Of a stretch of 64,000 nucleotides of DNA, positions 49,982 through 60,218 are shown in pieces. Origin of the DNA: Aliidiomarina haloalkalitolerans (GTDB taxonomy: Bacteria > Pseudomonadota > Gammaproteobacteria > Enterobacterales > Alteromonadaceae); contig NZ_PIPI01000010.1 in the NCBI RefSeq assembly GCF_003987315.1, positions 28,500 to 92,499 on the forward strand, written 5' to 3'. The stretch's first letter is position 1; every line of letters starts with the position of its first letter. The notes beneath the pieces are model-generated. The model searched no databases, was not told the origin of the DNA, and worked only from the letters and a program-made list of their open reading frames with translations. Both the position numbers and the translations under genes were made by a program.

Positions 49982-51262
49982 CTAAGCAACCAAGCCAGTG
50001 AGCACGTCGGTTAACGCAGCATACGACAATGTTTCTTGCGCCGTGTCTTGGCGCAAATATTTTACTGTAATCTGATTATTTTGCACTTCTTCAGTGCCCA
50101 AAATGAGAGCGATTTCCGCCCCGCTTTGGTCGGCCTTTTTCATCTGCTTGGCAAATTTACCACCACCGCAGTGTAACATGACCCGCAGGCCGGCGACGTC
50201 ATCACGTAATTTCTCTGCCAACAGCTGCGCTGGAATCTCAGCATCTGCGGTTGCAGCAAGAATATACGCGTCAACTTCACGTGGTAAGGCAAGCTGGTTC
50301 AGTTGCTCGAGCATGAGCACCAAACGCTCAACACCCATTGCGAAGCCAACCGCCGGAGTTGCTTTACCGCCGAGTTGCTCAACCAAGCCGTCGTAACGAC
50401 CGCCTGCACACACTGTACCTTGCGCACCCAAGCTGTCAGTGACCCACTCGAATACCGTGCGGTTGTAGTAGTCCAAGCCGCGCACTAAGCGTTCGTTGTG
50501 TACATACCGAATGCCAGCAGCGTCCAAACGCGTGCATAGCTCGTTAAAATGAGCGCGTGACTCATCATCCCAATACTCACTTAACTTCGGTGCACCCGCC
50601 AACATGTCAGCCATGGCGGGGTTCTTCGAGTCGAGAATACGCAATGGGTTGGTTTCTAACCGTCGCACGCTATCTTCGTCGAGCAATTCCATATGACTGC
50701 GCAAGTACGCCGTAAGTGCGTCACGGTATTCAGCACGCGCTGCGTTTGACGCTAACGAGTTGAGCTCGAGTGTTAAAAACTCAGTTAAACCGAGCTTCTG
50801 CCACAACCGCGCTGTCATTAAAATTAATTCAGCGTCAATGTCTGGGCCTTGTAGGCCAAAGGTTTCAACACCCACCTGATGAAACTGACGATAACGTCCT
50901 TTCTGTGGACGTTCGTGGCGAAACATCGGCCCCATGTACCATAAGCGACGCGTTTGGTTATACAGCAAGCCATGTTCGTTACCAGCACGCACACAGCTTG
51001 CTGTGCCTTCTGGGCGCAACGTCAAGCTATCGCCGTTCCGATCGTTAAAGGTATACATTTCCTTTTCAACGATATCGGTTACTTCACCAATCGAGCGCTT
51101 AAAAAGATCGGTTTGCTCAACAATCGGCATGCGAATTTCGCTATAACCATAGCTACTGAGCAAGTCTCGAATCACCGCTTCGAAGAACTGCCACCGGGTT
51201 GTTTGCTCTGGCAGAATGTCATTCATTCCGCGAATGGCTTGAATTTGCTTGGCCACCGTCAC
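49982..51262 (-). CDS. hisS: Histidyl-tRNA synthetase
   Basis: 426-aa class II synthetase. Motif 2 region [22 protein letters not shown], the HisA/HisB boxes ([31 protein letters not shown]) and the C-terminal anticodon-binding domain are present. The start is GTG with AAGGAA before it. Just after the stop is a short tandem repeat (TTGTGACTTGTTC about 2.5 times, 49953-49983 on the plus strand). Confidence 0.98.
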   Translation of the reverse strand: MTVAKQIQAIRGMNDILPEQTTRWQFFEAVIRDLLSSYGYSEIRMPIVEQTDLFKRSIGEVTDIVEKEMYTFNDRNGDSLTLRPEGTASCVRAGNEHGLLYNQTRRLWYMGPMFRHERPQKGRYRQFHQVGVETFGLQGPDIDAELILMTARLWQKLGLTEFLTLELNSLASNAARAEYRDALTAYLRSHMELLDEDSVRRLETNPLRILDSKNPAMADMLAGAPKLSEYWDDESRAHFNELCTRLDAAGIRYVHNERLVRGLDYYNRTVFEWVTDSLGAQGTVCAGGRYDGLVEQLGGKATPAVGFAMGVERLVLMLEQLNQLALPREVDAYILAATADAEIPAQLLAEKLRDDVAGLRVMLHCGGGKFAKQMKKADQSGAEIALILGTEEVQNNQITVKYLRQDTAQETLSYAALTDVLTGLVA

Positions 51263-51375
51263 TAAATTCCTTGGTTAAAAAATGACGGCTGCTGAACCAG
51301 TTTTTGGCCCGCGCCGTCATCTTAGTCAAACTGAGGGCTGATTATACGTATTTCCGTGCCCGCGGTAAAATCCGC

Positions 51376-52497
51376 TTACTCATCAACCTGCTTAATCGCA
51401 ATACTTCCTTCGCGTTCAGCTTTGGCGATGTAGTCTCGAATTTGAGCCTCGAGGTCATCAACAATATTATTATTGTCGATTCGTAATTTCTGCCGCTGGC
51501 CGTCTTTATAAAAACCGCTTTTGTTTTTTGCGCCCGCAAGGCCAATATTCGCAACCATTGCCTCGCCTGGGCCATTAACGACACAACCAATCACCGACAC
51601 ATCGAGCGGCAACACCACGTCCTCGAGCCGTTGCTCTAGCGCATTCACCGTCGCAATGACATCGAACTCTTGGCGCGAACAACTTGGACAGGCAATAAAA
51701 TTAATGCCGCGGCTACGAATACGTAGTGATTTTAAAATATCAAAACCGACTTTCACTTCTTCCACAGGATCTGCGGCTAATGACACTCGCAAGGTATCGC
51801 CGATACCTTCGCTAAGTAACATGCCTAAGCCAATAGCTGATTTGACTGATCCGGCACGTGCACCACCGGCTTCGGTAATGCCTAAATGCAATGGTTGTTC
51901 GATTTGCTGTGACAACAACCGATAAGCATCAACGGCCAAAAACACGTCCGACGCTTTGACGCTGACTTTAAAGTTTTGGAAATCGAAACGGTCGAGAATA
52001 TCAACATGACGCATCGCCGACTCGACTAACGCTGCACCGGTTGGCTCGCCATATTTTTCCTGAATATCTTTTTCTAGAGAGCCTGCATTGACGCCGATGC
52101 GAATGGGAATGTTGCGATCTTTCGCTGCATCGACCACCGCACGAATACGGTCTTCGTGGCCAATGTTGCCTGGGTTAATCCGCAAACAGTCGACGCCATA
52201 CTCTGCCACTTTCAGGGCAATACGATAATCAAAGTGAATATCGGCCACCAATGGCACCGACACTTGCTGCTTAATTAATTTAAATGCTTCAGCGGCGTCC
52301 ATGGTCGGCACTGACACCCGCACAATGTCCGCTCCAGCCGCTACAATGCGTTCAATTTGCGCAACCGTCGCGGCAACGTCCGTGGTTAAAGTATTGGTCA
52401 TTGATTGCACAGCAATCGGGGCGCCATCACCAATAGGAACTTGGCCGACATAGATACGCCGAGTTTTTTTGCGAACGATTGGGGATGGGTGGGTCAT
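51376..52497 (-). CDS. ispG: 4-hydroxy-3-methylbut-2-en-1-yl diphosphate synthase
   Basis: Iron-sulphur enzyme of the MEP isoprenoid pathway that makes HMBPP. The 373-aa protein has an N-terminal TIM barrel and a C-terminal domain with the [4Fe-4S] Cys ligands in [10 protein letters not shown] and GCVVNGPGE. It lies between rodZ and hisS as in most gammaproteobacteria. The electron donor could be the ferredoxin encoded at 56617-56955, but that is inference. Confidence 0.98.
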   Translation of the reverse strand: MTHPSPIVRKKTRRIYVGQVPIGDGAPIAVQSMTNTLTTDVAATVAQIERIVAAGADIVRVSVPTMDAAEAFKLIKQQVSVPLVADIHFDYRIALKVAEYGVDCLRINPGNIGHEDRIRAVVDAAKDRNIPIRIGVNAGSLEKDIQEKYGEPTGAALVESAMRHVDILDRFDFQNFKVSVKASDVFLAVDAYRLLSQQIEQPLHLGITEAGGARAGSVKSAIGLGMLLSEGIGDTLRVSLAADPVEEVKVGFDILKSLRIRSRGINFIACPSCSRQEFDVIATVNALEQRLEDVVLPLDVSVIGCVVNGPGEAMVANIGLAGAKNKSGFYKDGQRQKLRIDNNNIVDDLEAQIRDYIAKAEREGSIAIKQVDE

Positions 52498-52536
52498 GGT
52501 TCTACTGCTCTAAAGGAAAATGGGTTCAACCAAACG

Positions 52537-53697
52537 TTACTCTGCCGGAAGCTGAAAGCGCGCTACACGGCCGCCACTATATTGACTTAAATCGATTTTC
52601 TGACCACGGAAATAGACATCGACGACGCTTGGTGCACCCAAGGTTAATTGATAAGGCGCCGCGCTATTTAAGGGCATCACATGGTCCGTTACTTTGACGC
52701 CGAAGGCGATTGACTCACCATCCGCGTCTTGAATATTTACCCAACTGTCGCCACGAAACACTAACACCAGCTCATTGTTGCTAATCACCGCGTCTAGAGA
52801 ATCGGCATTGTCGCTTGTTTGCTGACTTTGTTGCAGGCTTGTTGGTTGGCTTTGTTGCTCGCGCGCAGCAGGCTCACGTGGTGCTGCAGTTTGCTCAGTC
52901 AGTGCTTGCTCGGCACTTTGCTGAACAGTCTGCTGAACAGTCTGCTGAACAGTCTGCTGACCAGTTTGCTGCTGACCCGCTTGCTGCAATTGCTCGGCGT
53001 TCAAGGTGGCGGTTGACCGCTCCCCAGTCGGGACTGCTGCTTGATTAATTGCCGCCGTTTCTTCAGATACTGCGCCCGCTTCAACAGCACTAGCAACCCC
53101 GCTATCAATATCTCCGCGCAAGTCACTACCACCAACGTCTTGACCCCACTCACTGTCCGCACTGTTATAGCTTTCCGCATCTGGGTTAGCTGTTACCGTA
53201 CTCGCTGATTGTTGCGTTTGTGCTGGGGTGGTCACGCTTTGGCTATTGCCATTCTTGTCGTCAACGAACTGTTGCCAAACAAAAACTGCAACTGAAGCAA
53301 TTAACAACAACACGATAATCCACGTGATCATCATCAGCCGGCTGTCTTGCGTTTCAATACTGGTTTTCCGCGAGAAACTCTGCATTGTGCTTGATTCCGG
53401 CTCTTCCGAGCCGCGAGTCCGCTTGTAAGCGTCCATAATTTCCGCTTCAGGAATTTGCACCAGCTTCGCATAGGCTCGCAAGTAGCCGCGCACGTATGTG
53501 CCACTCGCTTGACCGTCAAGCTTGTCTGCTTCCAGCTCATGAATGAGTTGTTGGCGCAAGCGCAAACGGTCAGCAACTTGCAGCACTGACAAGCCGGCCG
53601 CCTCACGTGCAGCTTTCAATAGCTCACCGGACGTCGGTAAAGCGGATTCGGCTACATCCTCTTGTTGTTCTTCTGTGTCGTCGTTTAATTGAGTCAT
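52537..53697 (-). CDS. rodZ: Cytoskeletal cell-shape protein RodZ
   Basis: 386-aa bitopic protein that links MreB to the membrane. It has an N-terminal helix-turn-helix (about 22-95, AAREAAGLSVLQVADRLRLR), one membrane segment (about 127-147), a long Gln/Ser/Ala-rich periplasmic linker (about 150-295) and a C-terminal beta domain (DUF4115-like, VLVFRGDSWVNIQDADG). The linker contains a 12-bp tandem repeat giving TVQQ three times. A pilF/pilW gene, common between rlmN and rodZ, is absent. Confidence 0.95.
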   Translation of the reverse strand: MTQLNDDTEEQQEDVAESALPTSGELLKAAREAAGLSVLQVADRLRLRQQLIHELEADKLDGQASGTYVRGYLRAYAKLVQIPEAEIMDAYKRTRGSEEPESSTMQSFSRKTSIETQDSRLMMITWIIVLLLIASVAVFVWQQFVDDKNGNSQSVTTPAQTQQSASTVTANPDAESYNSADSEWGQDVGGSDLRGDIDSGVASAVEAGAVSEETAAINQAAVPTGERSTATLNAEQLQQAGQQQTGQQTVQQTVQQTVQQSAEQALTEQTAAPREPAAREQQSQPTSLQQSQQTSDNADSLDAVISNNELVLVFRGDSWVNIQDADGESIAFGVKVTDHVMPLNSAAPYQLTLGAPSVVDVYFRGQKIDLSQYSGGRVARFQLPAE

Positions 53698-53755
53698 GGT
53701 TGCCTGAGATAAAGTTCGCTAATGCTTTCCATCGCAAAAAAGAAAGACTCCAGAG

Positions 53756-54892
53756 CTAACCGACCATATTTACCTTAATCGGTTCCCCAGATTTTTGTTT
53801 TTGTTGTCGTTTCAGTAACCGTTTGGTGCGGTCGACAACGTCGCCAACCAATTGTCCGCAAGCCGCGTCAATATCATCACCTCGGGTTTTCCTTACGATA
53901 ACGGTATATCCGTAATCCATCAACACTTTTGAGAAACGATCAATCCGAGAATTACTAGAACGACCGTAATCTGAACCTGGGAATGGATTAAACGGAATCA
54001 AATTAATCTTGCTCGGCGTGTCTTTTAAGATCTTCGCCAGCTGGTGCGCTTGGTCAGTTGAATCATTGATATGGTCTAACATCACATACTCAACCGTCAC
54101 TTTTGACTGCGCTTTCGAGTTTTCAACATACCGCCGTGATGACGCCAAAAACTCTTCAATTGGGTATTTTTTATTAATCGGTACAATTTCGTCACGTAAC
54201 TCATTCGTTGGCGCATGCAATGAAATAGCTAAGGCAACGTCAATTTGGTCACGCAATTTGTCGAGCGCTGGTACCACACCTGAAGTACTTAGCGTGACGC
54301 GACGCTTTGACAAACCAAAACCGTAGTCTTCCATCATCAGCTCCATCGCTGGAACGACGTTCTTCACGTTCAGCAATGGTTCACCCATACCCATCATGAC
54401 AACGTTGGTCACTGCTTTGACGTTAGTTTCACCGAATGGCCCCAGTAACTTATTCACCCGCCAAACCTGACCGATAATTTCCGACACCGTCAAGTTACGG
54501 TTAAAGCCTTGTTGCCCCGTCGAGCAGAACGTACATTCAAGAGCACAGCCAACCTGTGAACTAACACACAGCGTTGCCCGGTCATCTTCAGGAATCCAAA
54601 CCGACTCAACTTCTTGACCGTCTGCAAGTTCCATCGCGAACTTGATGGTACCATCGGCAGATTGCTGTTGAGTTTTAATCACCGGCGCTTTCACTTCGGC
54701 AATTTCTTTCAATTTCGAGCGCAAGGCTTTGTTGAGGTTCGTCATTTCATCGAAGTCATCGATGCAGTAATGGTACAACCATTTCATCACCTGGTCCGCA
54801 CGAAACGGCTTCTCGCCCAAGTCAGCGAAGAAGTCTTTTATCCCCTGCCGATTCAAGTCGAGTAAATTAATCTTTTTGGTTTCGGTTGTCAT
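53756..54892 (-). CDS. rlmN: Dual-specificity rRNA/tRNA methyltransferase RlmN
   Basis: Radical-SAM enzyme that methylates C2 of A2503 in 23S rRNA and A37 in tRNAs. The 378-aa protein shows the CxxxCxxC cluster motif (CALECTFC), GMGEPLLN and the C-terminal methyl-carrying Cys in DIDAACGQL. It starts 58 bp from rodZ, with no gene between. Confidence 0.97.
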   Translation of the reverse strand: MTTETKKINLLDLNRQGIKDFFADLGEKPFRADQVMKWLYHYCIDDFDEMTNLNKALRSKLKEIAEVKAPVIKTQQQSADGTIKFAMELADGQEVESVWIPEDDRATLCVSSQVGCALECTFCSTGQQGFNRNLTVSEIIGQVWRVNKLLGPFGETNVKAVTNVVMMGMGEPLLNVKNVVPAMELMMEDYGFGLSKRRVTLSTSGVVPALDKLRDQIDVALAISLHAPTNELRDEIVPINKKYPIEEFLASSRRYVENSKAQSKVTVEYVMLDHINDSTDQAHQLAKILKDTPSKINLIPFNPFPGSDYGRSSNSRIDRFSKVLMDYGYTVIVRKTRGDDIDAACGQLVGDVVDRTKRLLKRQQKQKSGEPIKVNMVG

Positions 54893-54932
54893 ACTGGCGA
54901 CCTCATACTTACCTTTTTCTTACACTTCTGGC

Positions 54933-54959
54933 AAAAAAGGGGCTGCGCGCCCCTTTTTT
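54933..54959. terminator. Bidirectional terminator between ndk and rlmN
   Basis: Stem AAAAAAGGGGC/GCCCCTTTTTT around TGCGC. It lies downstream of ndk on the minus strand and ahead of rlmN. Confidence 0.9.
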
Positions 54960-55028
54960 CTTAGCTAATTAAAGCTTCAATGCAGTTTGCTAATGCATGA
55001 TTATAGCGCTTAAGCGCTAAAAAATCGC

Positions 55029-55460
55029 TTAGCGAGTACGTGCACACACTTCTTCGTCAGAGAAGAAGTAAGCGATTTCACGCGCTGCCGACTCAACTGC
55101 GTCAGAACCGTGTACCGCGTTCTCGTCGATAGTCTCAGCGAAGTCTGCACGTAAAGTACCTGCAGCAGCTTCTTGTGGGTTAGTTGCACCCATGATTTCA
55201 CGGTTCTTACGAACAGCGTCTTCGCCTTCTAGAGCCATCACAACGATAGGACCAGAAGTCATAAATTCAACAAGTGCAGCGAAGAAAGGACGCTCTTTGT
55301 GTTCAGCGTAGAAACCTTCAGCTTGCTCTTTGCTCAAGTGCATCATTTTCTGACCAACGATGCGCAAACCTGCAGTTTCAAAGCGGTTTACGATTGCGCC
55401 GATCACGTTTTTCGCGACCGCGTCAGGCTTGATGATCGACAGAGTACGTTCCAAAGCCAT
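55029..55460 (-). CDS. ndk: Nucleoside diphosphate kinase
   Basis: 143-aa enzyme that equilibrates NTP and NDP pools through a phospho-His. N-terminal [12 protein letters not shown] and the C-terminal [17 protein letters not shown] (catalytic His in NAVHGSD) are clear. Divergent from msrA over 225 bp; this gap has AT-rich promoter-like sequence but nothing I can assign firmly. Confidence 0.97.
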   Translation of the reverse strand: MALERTLSIIKPDAVAKNVIGAIVNRFETAGLRIVGQKMMHLSKEQAEGFYAEHKERPFFAALVEFMTSGPIVVMALEGEDAVRKNREIMGATNPQEAAAGTLRADFAETIDENAVHGSDAVESAAREIAYFFSDEEVCARTR

Positions 55461-55685
55461 TATTTGCTCCTGATATGTATTTGACTCGAATCTTGCTGTA
55501 TCGAACAGGAAGTATTCGGTCTGACAAGTGGTTAAAAAAGACGCGCGGATTATACGTGATTCAGAGAAAATTTCCCACTAAATTTAAGATTTAGCGCGGC
55601 AAACGAAAAGAAAGCTTGGCAAAGTTGTATAACTCAGTTATTTTGGCCGTCTAGATGGTTATTTATTTTCAATGTAGAGGCATTC

Positions 55686-56231
55686 ATGGCAGTTAAGCAA
55701 CAACAAGCCACCCTAGCCGGCGGCTGTTTCTGGTGTATCGAATCCGCTTTTAATCAAGTCCAAGGCGTCATCGACGCCGAGCCCGGCTATGCCGGTGGTC
55801 ACACTGAAAGCCCCAGTTACGAAGCGGTCTGCACTGGTGAAACCGGCCACGCTGAAGTGGTTCGTATCAACTTCAATCCAGACGAAATCAGCTTTCGCCA
55901 AATTCTCGAAATTTTCTTTGCCCTGCACGACCCAACCCAGCTCAATCGTCAAGGCAACGACATCGGCACCCAATACCGCTCTGCGGTATTCTTTCACGAC
56001 GACGCTCAGCGCCAAGACGCCGAAGCTATCATCGCTGAAATCAATGCCGAACAAATCTACGGCAATAACCCGGTAGTGACTCTCGTCGAGCCACTGTCAA
56101 CCTACTACGCCGCCGAGGAATACCACCGCGACTACTTCGCTCGCAACCCACAAAACCAATACTGCCAAGCCGTAGTCTCCCCCAAACTCGCCAAATTCCG
56201 CAAAACCTTCGCCGCCAAGCTCAAAGGCTGA
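55686..56231 (+). CDS. msrA: Peptide methionine-(S)-sulfoxide reductase MsrA
   Basis: 181-aa enzyme that repairs Met-S-sulfoxide. Catalytic motif GGCFWCIE with nucleophile Cys14. The EPGYAGG, QYRSAVF and AEEYHRDY segments are present. A further Cys near the C-terminus (QYCQAV) could be the resolving residue. A 288-bp palindromic repeat follows the stop. Confidence 0.97.
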   Translation: MAVKQQQATLAGGCFWCIESAFNQVQGVIDAEPGYAGGHTESPSYEAVCTGETGHAEVVRINFNPDEISFRQILEIFFALHDPTQLNRQGNDIGTQYRSAVFFHDDAQRQDAEAIIAEINAEQIYGNNPVVTLVEPLSTYYAAEEYHRDYFARNPQNQYCQAVVSPKLAKFRKTFAAKLKG

Positions 56232-56292
56232 GGCGGTGGTGGCTTTCGCTGCTGGGTTGTAGCTCTGGGCATATATGGAACACGATGCGCCG

Positions 56293-56580
56293 CAGCGTTC
56301 GTGGGGCTGGGGTACGGCTGAGAGCTTGAAGCGGTTGCCGAGTGTGGGGTTTAGTTGCCAGCTCGAAGCGGCTGCCAGGGCTGGGTTTAGGGATGGCAGA
56401 GTATATGAGGCATGGATGCCGAATATAAGCCCCCAGGGATGGGTTCACGGCGTCTCTGACATCCCTGAACCTAGCCCTGGTGAGCCAAGCGCAGAGCGGG
56501 AACAAAGCCCCACCCTCGGCAAGCTAGCGAAAAGTCAGAGCCACACCCCAGCCCCACAAGCAAGCAAGGCGCAAACGCTG
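56293..56580. repeat. GGA-hairpin palindrome, copy 3 (longest arms)
   Basis: This fills the 385-bp gap between the convergent msrA and fdx genes. The 72-nt core is at 56392-56463. Arms of about 100 bp each pair imperfectly along their whole length. From outside in: CAGCGTT/AACGCTG, GTGGGGCTGGGGT with its complement near 56550, TTGCCGAG/CTCGGCAA, GTGGGG/CCCCAC, CCAGGGCT/AGCCCTGG and AGGGAT/ATCCCT. GGA loops (GGC-ATGGAT-GCC and CCC-AGGGAT-GGG) are on the plus strand, in sense with msrA. No other terminator is visible between the two genes. Confidence 0.88.
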
Positions 56581-56616
56581 AGTCCATAGCCTAGAGCTAC
56601 AAACCCAGCAGTTAGC

Positions 56617-56955
56617 TTAGTGGTTTTCGGAGACCATGTTGACGGTGTATTTGGGGATTTCGACGACTAGGTCTTCGTCGTCGACGATGGCTTGGCAGCT
56701 GAGGCGAGATTCGGGTTCGAGGCCCCATGCTTTGTCGAGCATGTCGTCTTCGAGTTCGTCAGATTCGTTGAGCGAGTCGAAGCCTTCGCGTACGATAACG
56801 TGACACGTTGTGCAAGCGCAGCTCTTTTCGCAGGCGTGTTCAATACCGATACCATTGCGCAGGGCAACATCGAGAACCGTGTCGCCTTTTTCAGCATCGA
56901 GAGCAGCGCCTTCAGGGCAGAGCTCGTGGTGAGGAAGAAAAATAATCTTTGGCAT
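56617..56955 (-). CDS. fdx: [2Fe-2S] ferredoxin of the Isc system
   Basis: 112-aa adrenodoxin-type ferredoxin that gives electrons for cluster assembly on IscU. Cluster ligands are in CEKSCACTTCHVIV and the later LSCQAIV. It is the last gene of the isc operon, 10 bp after hscA. An iscX gene, often next, is not present before the palindromic repeat. Confidence 0.96.
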   Translation of the reverse strand: MPKIIFLPHHELCPEGAALDAEKGDTVLDVALRNGIGIEHACEKSCACTTCHVIVREGFDSLNESDELEDDMLDKAWGLEPESRLSCQAIVDDEDLVVEIPKYTVNMVSENH

Positions 56956-56965
56956 ACATCACACC

Positions 56966-58825
56966 TTACTTAACATCGTCAATAGATTGACCTTTCAAGG
57001 CCTTACGAATTGAAGCATCCATGCGCCGAGCAGCGAATTCTTGGCTGGCCGCGTCGACCGCTTCAATCGCTTGTTTAATTTCATCGGTACTGGCACCCTC
57101 TGCCGCAGCGGCGAGGCTTTGCATACTGGCCGAAAGCTGAGCGCGCTCGTCTGCGTTGAGCAAGTCACCATCCTTTTCAAGTGCCGCCGCAAGCGCAACT
57201 AACACCCGCTTCGCTTCCACTTGCTGCTCACGCAACATGCGCGCAGCCATATCTTCTTGGGCGTTCGACATCGATGCCGAAATCATACCGGTAATCGTCT
57301 CTTCATCAAGCCCATACGACGGTTTCACCTCAATTGAGGCGCTTACGCCCGAAGACTTCTCCATTGCCGTGACGCTGAGTAAGCCGTCAGCATCCACTTG
57401 GAATGTCACCCGAATGTGGGCAGCACCGGCAGCCATTGCCGGAATATTACGCAATACAAAGCGCGCGAGCGAGCGACAGTCGTCAACTAATTCGCGCTCG
57501 CCCTGCACCACATGGATAGCCATGGCGGTTTGACCATCTTGAAACGTCGTAAATTCCTGGGCGCGAGCAACGGGAATCGTGGTATTGCGCGGAATCACTT
57601 TTTCGACCAAGCCGCCCATGGTTTCTAAACCGAGCGACAACGGAATCACGTCAAGTAATAGCATGTCGGAGTCAGGTTTGTTACCCGCTAAAATATCGGC
57701 CTGAATCGCCGCGCCAATTGCAACCACTTGGTCTGGGTCGATGTCGATCATCGGCTCGCGTTGGAAAAATCCACCGACTTGCTCACGCACTAACGGAACA
57801 CGCGTTGAACCGCCAACCATAACAACGTTGTTGATCTCGTCAGAACTTAAGCCCGAGTCTTTCAATACGCGACGGCAAGTCATTAACGTGCGCTTCACTA
57901 ACGGACTGATCAGCTCGTTAAACTCAACGCGGGTCATACTCACCGAACCAAGGTCGGCAATCGCAATCGATGCAGACTCGGTGCCGGTAAGTTGTTCTTT
58001 TAATGCTCGGGCTTTGTCAGTCAGCTCGCGCTCAAGGCTCGCGCTTACGCGATCTTCTAAGCCAAGCTGCTGTTTAAATGCTTGTACCACCAATTGATCA
58101 AAGTCGTCGCCGCCCAAGGCCGTATCGCCGCCGGTCGCCAACACTTCGAACACGCCCTGGTCTAGGCGCAAAATAGACACGTCAAAGGTACCACCGCCAA
58201 GGTCATACACAACAATGTGGCCCTGCTCTTGGCTATCAAGACCATAAGCCACTGCAGCGGCCGTTGGCTCGTTGAGTAAACGCAAGACATTCAGACCAGC
58301 GAGTCGCGCTGCATCTTTGGTACTTTGGCGTTGGGCGTCATCAAAATAGGCTGGCACCGTAATCACCACGCCGGTTAACTCACCTTGCAGCGTGGTTTCT
58401 GCGCGTGCTTTCGCCGCTCGCAAGATATCAGCGGACACTTGCACGGCGTTGACGTCACCTGCAGCAGTTTGAAACACCGGAACACCTGAGTCGGTTTCAC
58501 TTAAGCGATACGGTAAATTGCTAAACGTTCGTTGCACGTCTGCAAGGGTACGGCCAATAAAACGCTTCACCGACACAATCGTGTCTTCTGGTGCTTGGCT
58601 TGCTTGTGCTTGCGCTTGCAAACCTACCAGCGGTGACTGCCCTGCCGCATAACGCACCACGGAAGGAATCACGGCCATACCTTGCTCATCGGTCAATACT
58701 CGGGTACTACCGCTTTGTACCGTTGCCACCATCGTATTGGTGGTGCCAAGGTCGATACCCGCAGCTAAACGATGCTCATGGGGACTCGCACTTTGTCCCG
58801 GCTCTGCAATTTGTAATAAGGCCAT
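56966..58825 (-). CDS. hscA: Fe-S assembly chaperone HscA
   Basis: 619-aa Hsp70-class chaperone that frees clusters from IscU. ATPase signatures [29 protein letters not shown] and [17 protein letters not shown] are clear. The substrate-binding domain follows from about residue 395. It lacks the DnaK-type acidic EEVD-like tail, as expected. 41 bp after hscB. Confidence 0.97.
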   Translation of the reverse strand: MALLQIAEPGQSASPHEHRLAAGIDLGTTNTMVATVQSGSTRVLTDEQGMAVIPSVVRYAAGQSPLVGLQAQAQASQAPEDTIVSVKRFIGRTLADVQRTFSNLPYRLSETDSGVPVFQTAAGDVNAVQVSADILRAAKARAETTLQGELTGVVITVPAYFDDAQRQSTKDAARLAGLNVLRLLNEPTAAAVAYGLDSQEQGHIVVYDLGGGTFDVSILRLDQGVFEVLATGGDTALGGDDFDQLVVQAFKQQLGLEDRVSASLERELTDKARALKEQLTGTESASIAIADLGSVSMTRVEFNELISPLVKRTLMTCRRVLKDSGLSSDEINNVVMVGGSTRVPLVREQVGGFFQREPMIDIDPDQVVAIGAAIQADILAGNKPDSDMLLLDVIPLSLGLETMGGLVEKVIPRNTTIPVARAQEFTTFQDGQTAMAIHVVQGERELVDDCRSLARFVLRNIPAMAAGAAHIRVTFQVDADGLLSVTAMEKSSGVSASIEVKPSYGLDEETITGMISASMSNAQEDMAARMLREQQVEAKRVLVALAAALEKDGDLLNADERAQLSASMQSLAAAAEGASTDEIKQAIEAVDAASQEFAARRMDASIRKALKGQSIDDVK

Positions 58826-58866
58826 AGTCGTTTCGTCTTAATTTGATGAATTCTAAGTTCGCAGGA

Positions 58867-59376
58867 TTACCAGCTGTCCATTAAAGAGTCTTCAATGCGC
58901 TCGAGTTCATCACGTAACTTGTGCATAAACTTGAGTTTACGAATGGTATCAGCGGCAGTGTCGTTGTCGATGGCGATAATCTCGGCGCGTAACGCGTCGG
59001 TGAGCTGCTTAATTTCGCTCTGTAGCTGCACGTCCATGTCGAGCACTGCTTCTGGCGTATCAATTTCTTCCAATGCCTCACGCAGTTCCATTTGCTTCAT
59101 CAAAAACTGCGGATCACGCAACGTCCGTTGCTCATGGGCAAGTTCAATACCACGCAAAGCCAACATGTGCTCGGCGCGGCTTAGCGGCGTTTTTAAGGTT
59201 TGAAAACCGTCATTAATTTGCGCAGTCTTTTGCAGGGCCGTAAGCTTTTCACGCTCACTCCCCGAAGCGAAACGGTCGGGGTGAAATTGCTGCTGTAATA
59301 AACGATACCGGCGAGCAAGTTCACCGGTATCTAAGTCGAAATCAACGGCTAAATCGAATAGTTCGAAATAATTCAT
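58867..59376 (-). CDS. hscB: Fe-S assembly co-chaperone HscB
   Basis: 169-aa J-domain protein that brings IscU to HscA. N-terminal J domain with HPDRF (HPD motif near residue 32) and a C-terminal three-helix IscU-binding bundle. Confidence 0.97.
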   Translation of the reverse strand: MNYFELFDLAVDFDLDTGELARRYRLLQQQFHPDRFASGSEREKLTALQKTAQINDGFQTLKTPLSRAEHMLALRGIELAHEQRTLRDPQFLMKQMELREALEEIDTPEAVLDMDVQLQSEIKQLTDALRAEIIAIDNDTAADTIRKLKFMHKLRDELERIEDSLMDSW

Positions 59377-59434
59377 GGGCTCCGCACTTTGCTGTCGGAC
59401 TTACTTCAGTCCATTCATTTAGACAAGCTGTCGT

Positions 59435-59758
59435 TTAGACGGTGAAGCTTTCACCACAACCACATTCGTCTTTCACGTTCGGGTTCTTGAAAGTAAAACC
59501 TTCATTGAGGCCTTCACGGACGAAATCGAGCTCGGTGCCATCGAGGTAGACCATGCTTTTACCATCGACAATTACGGTGATGCCCTTTTCTTCGAACACC
59601 TGGTCGCCTTCTTCGAGGGCATCGACAAACTCCAGCACATAAGCAAGACCTGAGCAGCCGGTCGTTTTCACGCCCAAGCGCAGGCCTAACCCTTTGCCTC
59701 GGTTTTCCATAAACTTGCGGACACGTTCAGCTGCCGCGTCGCTCATGGTAATTGCCAT
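59435..59758 (-). CDS. iscA: Fe-S assembly A-type carrier IscA
   Basis: 107-aa carrier with the three conserved Cys: [11 protein letters not shown] and the C-terminal CGCGESF. The start [16 protein letters not shown] is standard. 11 bp after iscU. Confidence 0.97.
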   Translation of the reverse strand: MAITMSDAAAERVRKFMENRGKGLGLRLGVKTTGCSGLAYVLEFVDALEEGDQVFEEKGITVIVDGKSMVYLDGTELDFVREGLNEGFTFKNPNVKDECGCGESFTV

Positions 59759-59769
59759 ACCAACCTCCG

Positions 59770-60150
59770 TTAGGCGTGCTTTTTCTTGTAGTCTTCGATC
59801 GCGGCTTTAATCGCGTCTTCAGCAAGAATCGAGCAGTGGATCTTCACCGGTGGTAACGCTAACTCTTGTGCGATGTCGGTGTTTTTAATCGACGCTGCTT
59901 CGTCTAACGTTTTACCTTTAACCCACTCAGTAATGAGCGAGCTCGACGCAATCGCTGAGCCACAACCGTAGGTTTTGAACTTGGCATCTTCGATAATGCC
60001 GTTCTCGCCAATTTTCAATTGTAGTTTCATCACGTCACCACACGCTGGTGCGCCAACCATACCGGTGGCGATGCTTGGGTCATTCTTGTCGAATGCGCCC
60101 ACGTTACGTGGATTTTCATAATGGTCGATAACTTTTTCGCTGTATGCCAT
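59770..60150 (-). CDS. iscU: Fe-S scaffold protein IscU
   Basis: 126-aa scaffold. Cluster ligands in [23 protein letters not shown] and the later [15 protein letters not shown]; the LPPVK motif is the HscA recognition site. AGG-rich ribosome site before the ATG. A hairpin lies in the 68-bp gap to iscS. Confidence 0.98.
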   Translation of the reverse strand: MAYSEKVIDHYENPRNVGAFDKNDPSIATGMVGAPACGDVMKLQLKIGENGIIEDAKFKTYGCGSAIASSSLITEWVKGKTLDEAASIKNTDIAQELALPPVKIHCSILAEDAIKAAIEDYKKKHA

Positions 60151-60189
60151 GGGAATTTACCTCCAGCCCTGCAAACTAATTCGGTTGTC

Positions 60190-60208
60190 GCCCAAGCTCT
60201 ACTTGGGC
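60190..60208 (-). other. Intercistronic hairpin iscS-iscU
   Basis: GCCCAAG/CTTGGGC stem with a 5-nt loop 10 bp after the iscS stop. No T run follows. It may stabilise the 3' end of iscS or modulate downstream expression. Confidence 0.55.
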
Positions 60209-60218
60209 TTGCGGTTGC

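Noticed and set aside
49953..49983. Short TTGTGACTTGTTC repeat after hisS as a regulatory element
   Set aside because: Only about 2.5 copies and no structure; looks like slippage and gives no functional hint.
54998..55020. AGCGCTTAAGCGCT palindrome after ndk as a terminator
   Set aside because: The T run lies before and not after the palindrome on the ndk strand; the stem at 54933-54959 is a better terminator.
56275..56589. 104-aa frame over the msrA-fdx gap (with EAWMPNISPQGWVHGVSD) and similar frames at 16836-17216
   Set aside because: They read through the palindromic repeat cores and arms; similar peptides arise from every copy in both directions, so they are artefacts of the element.
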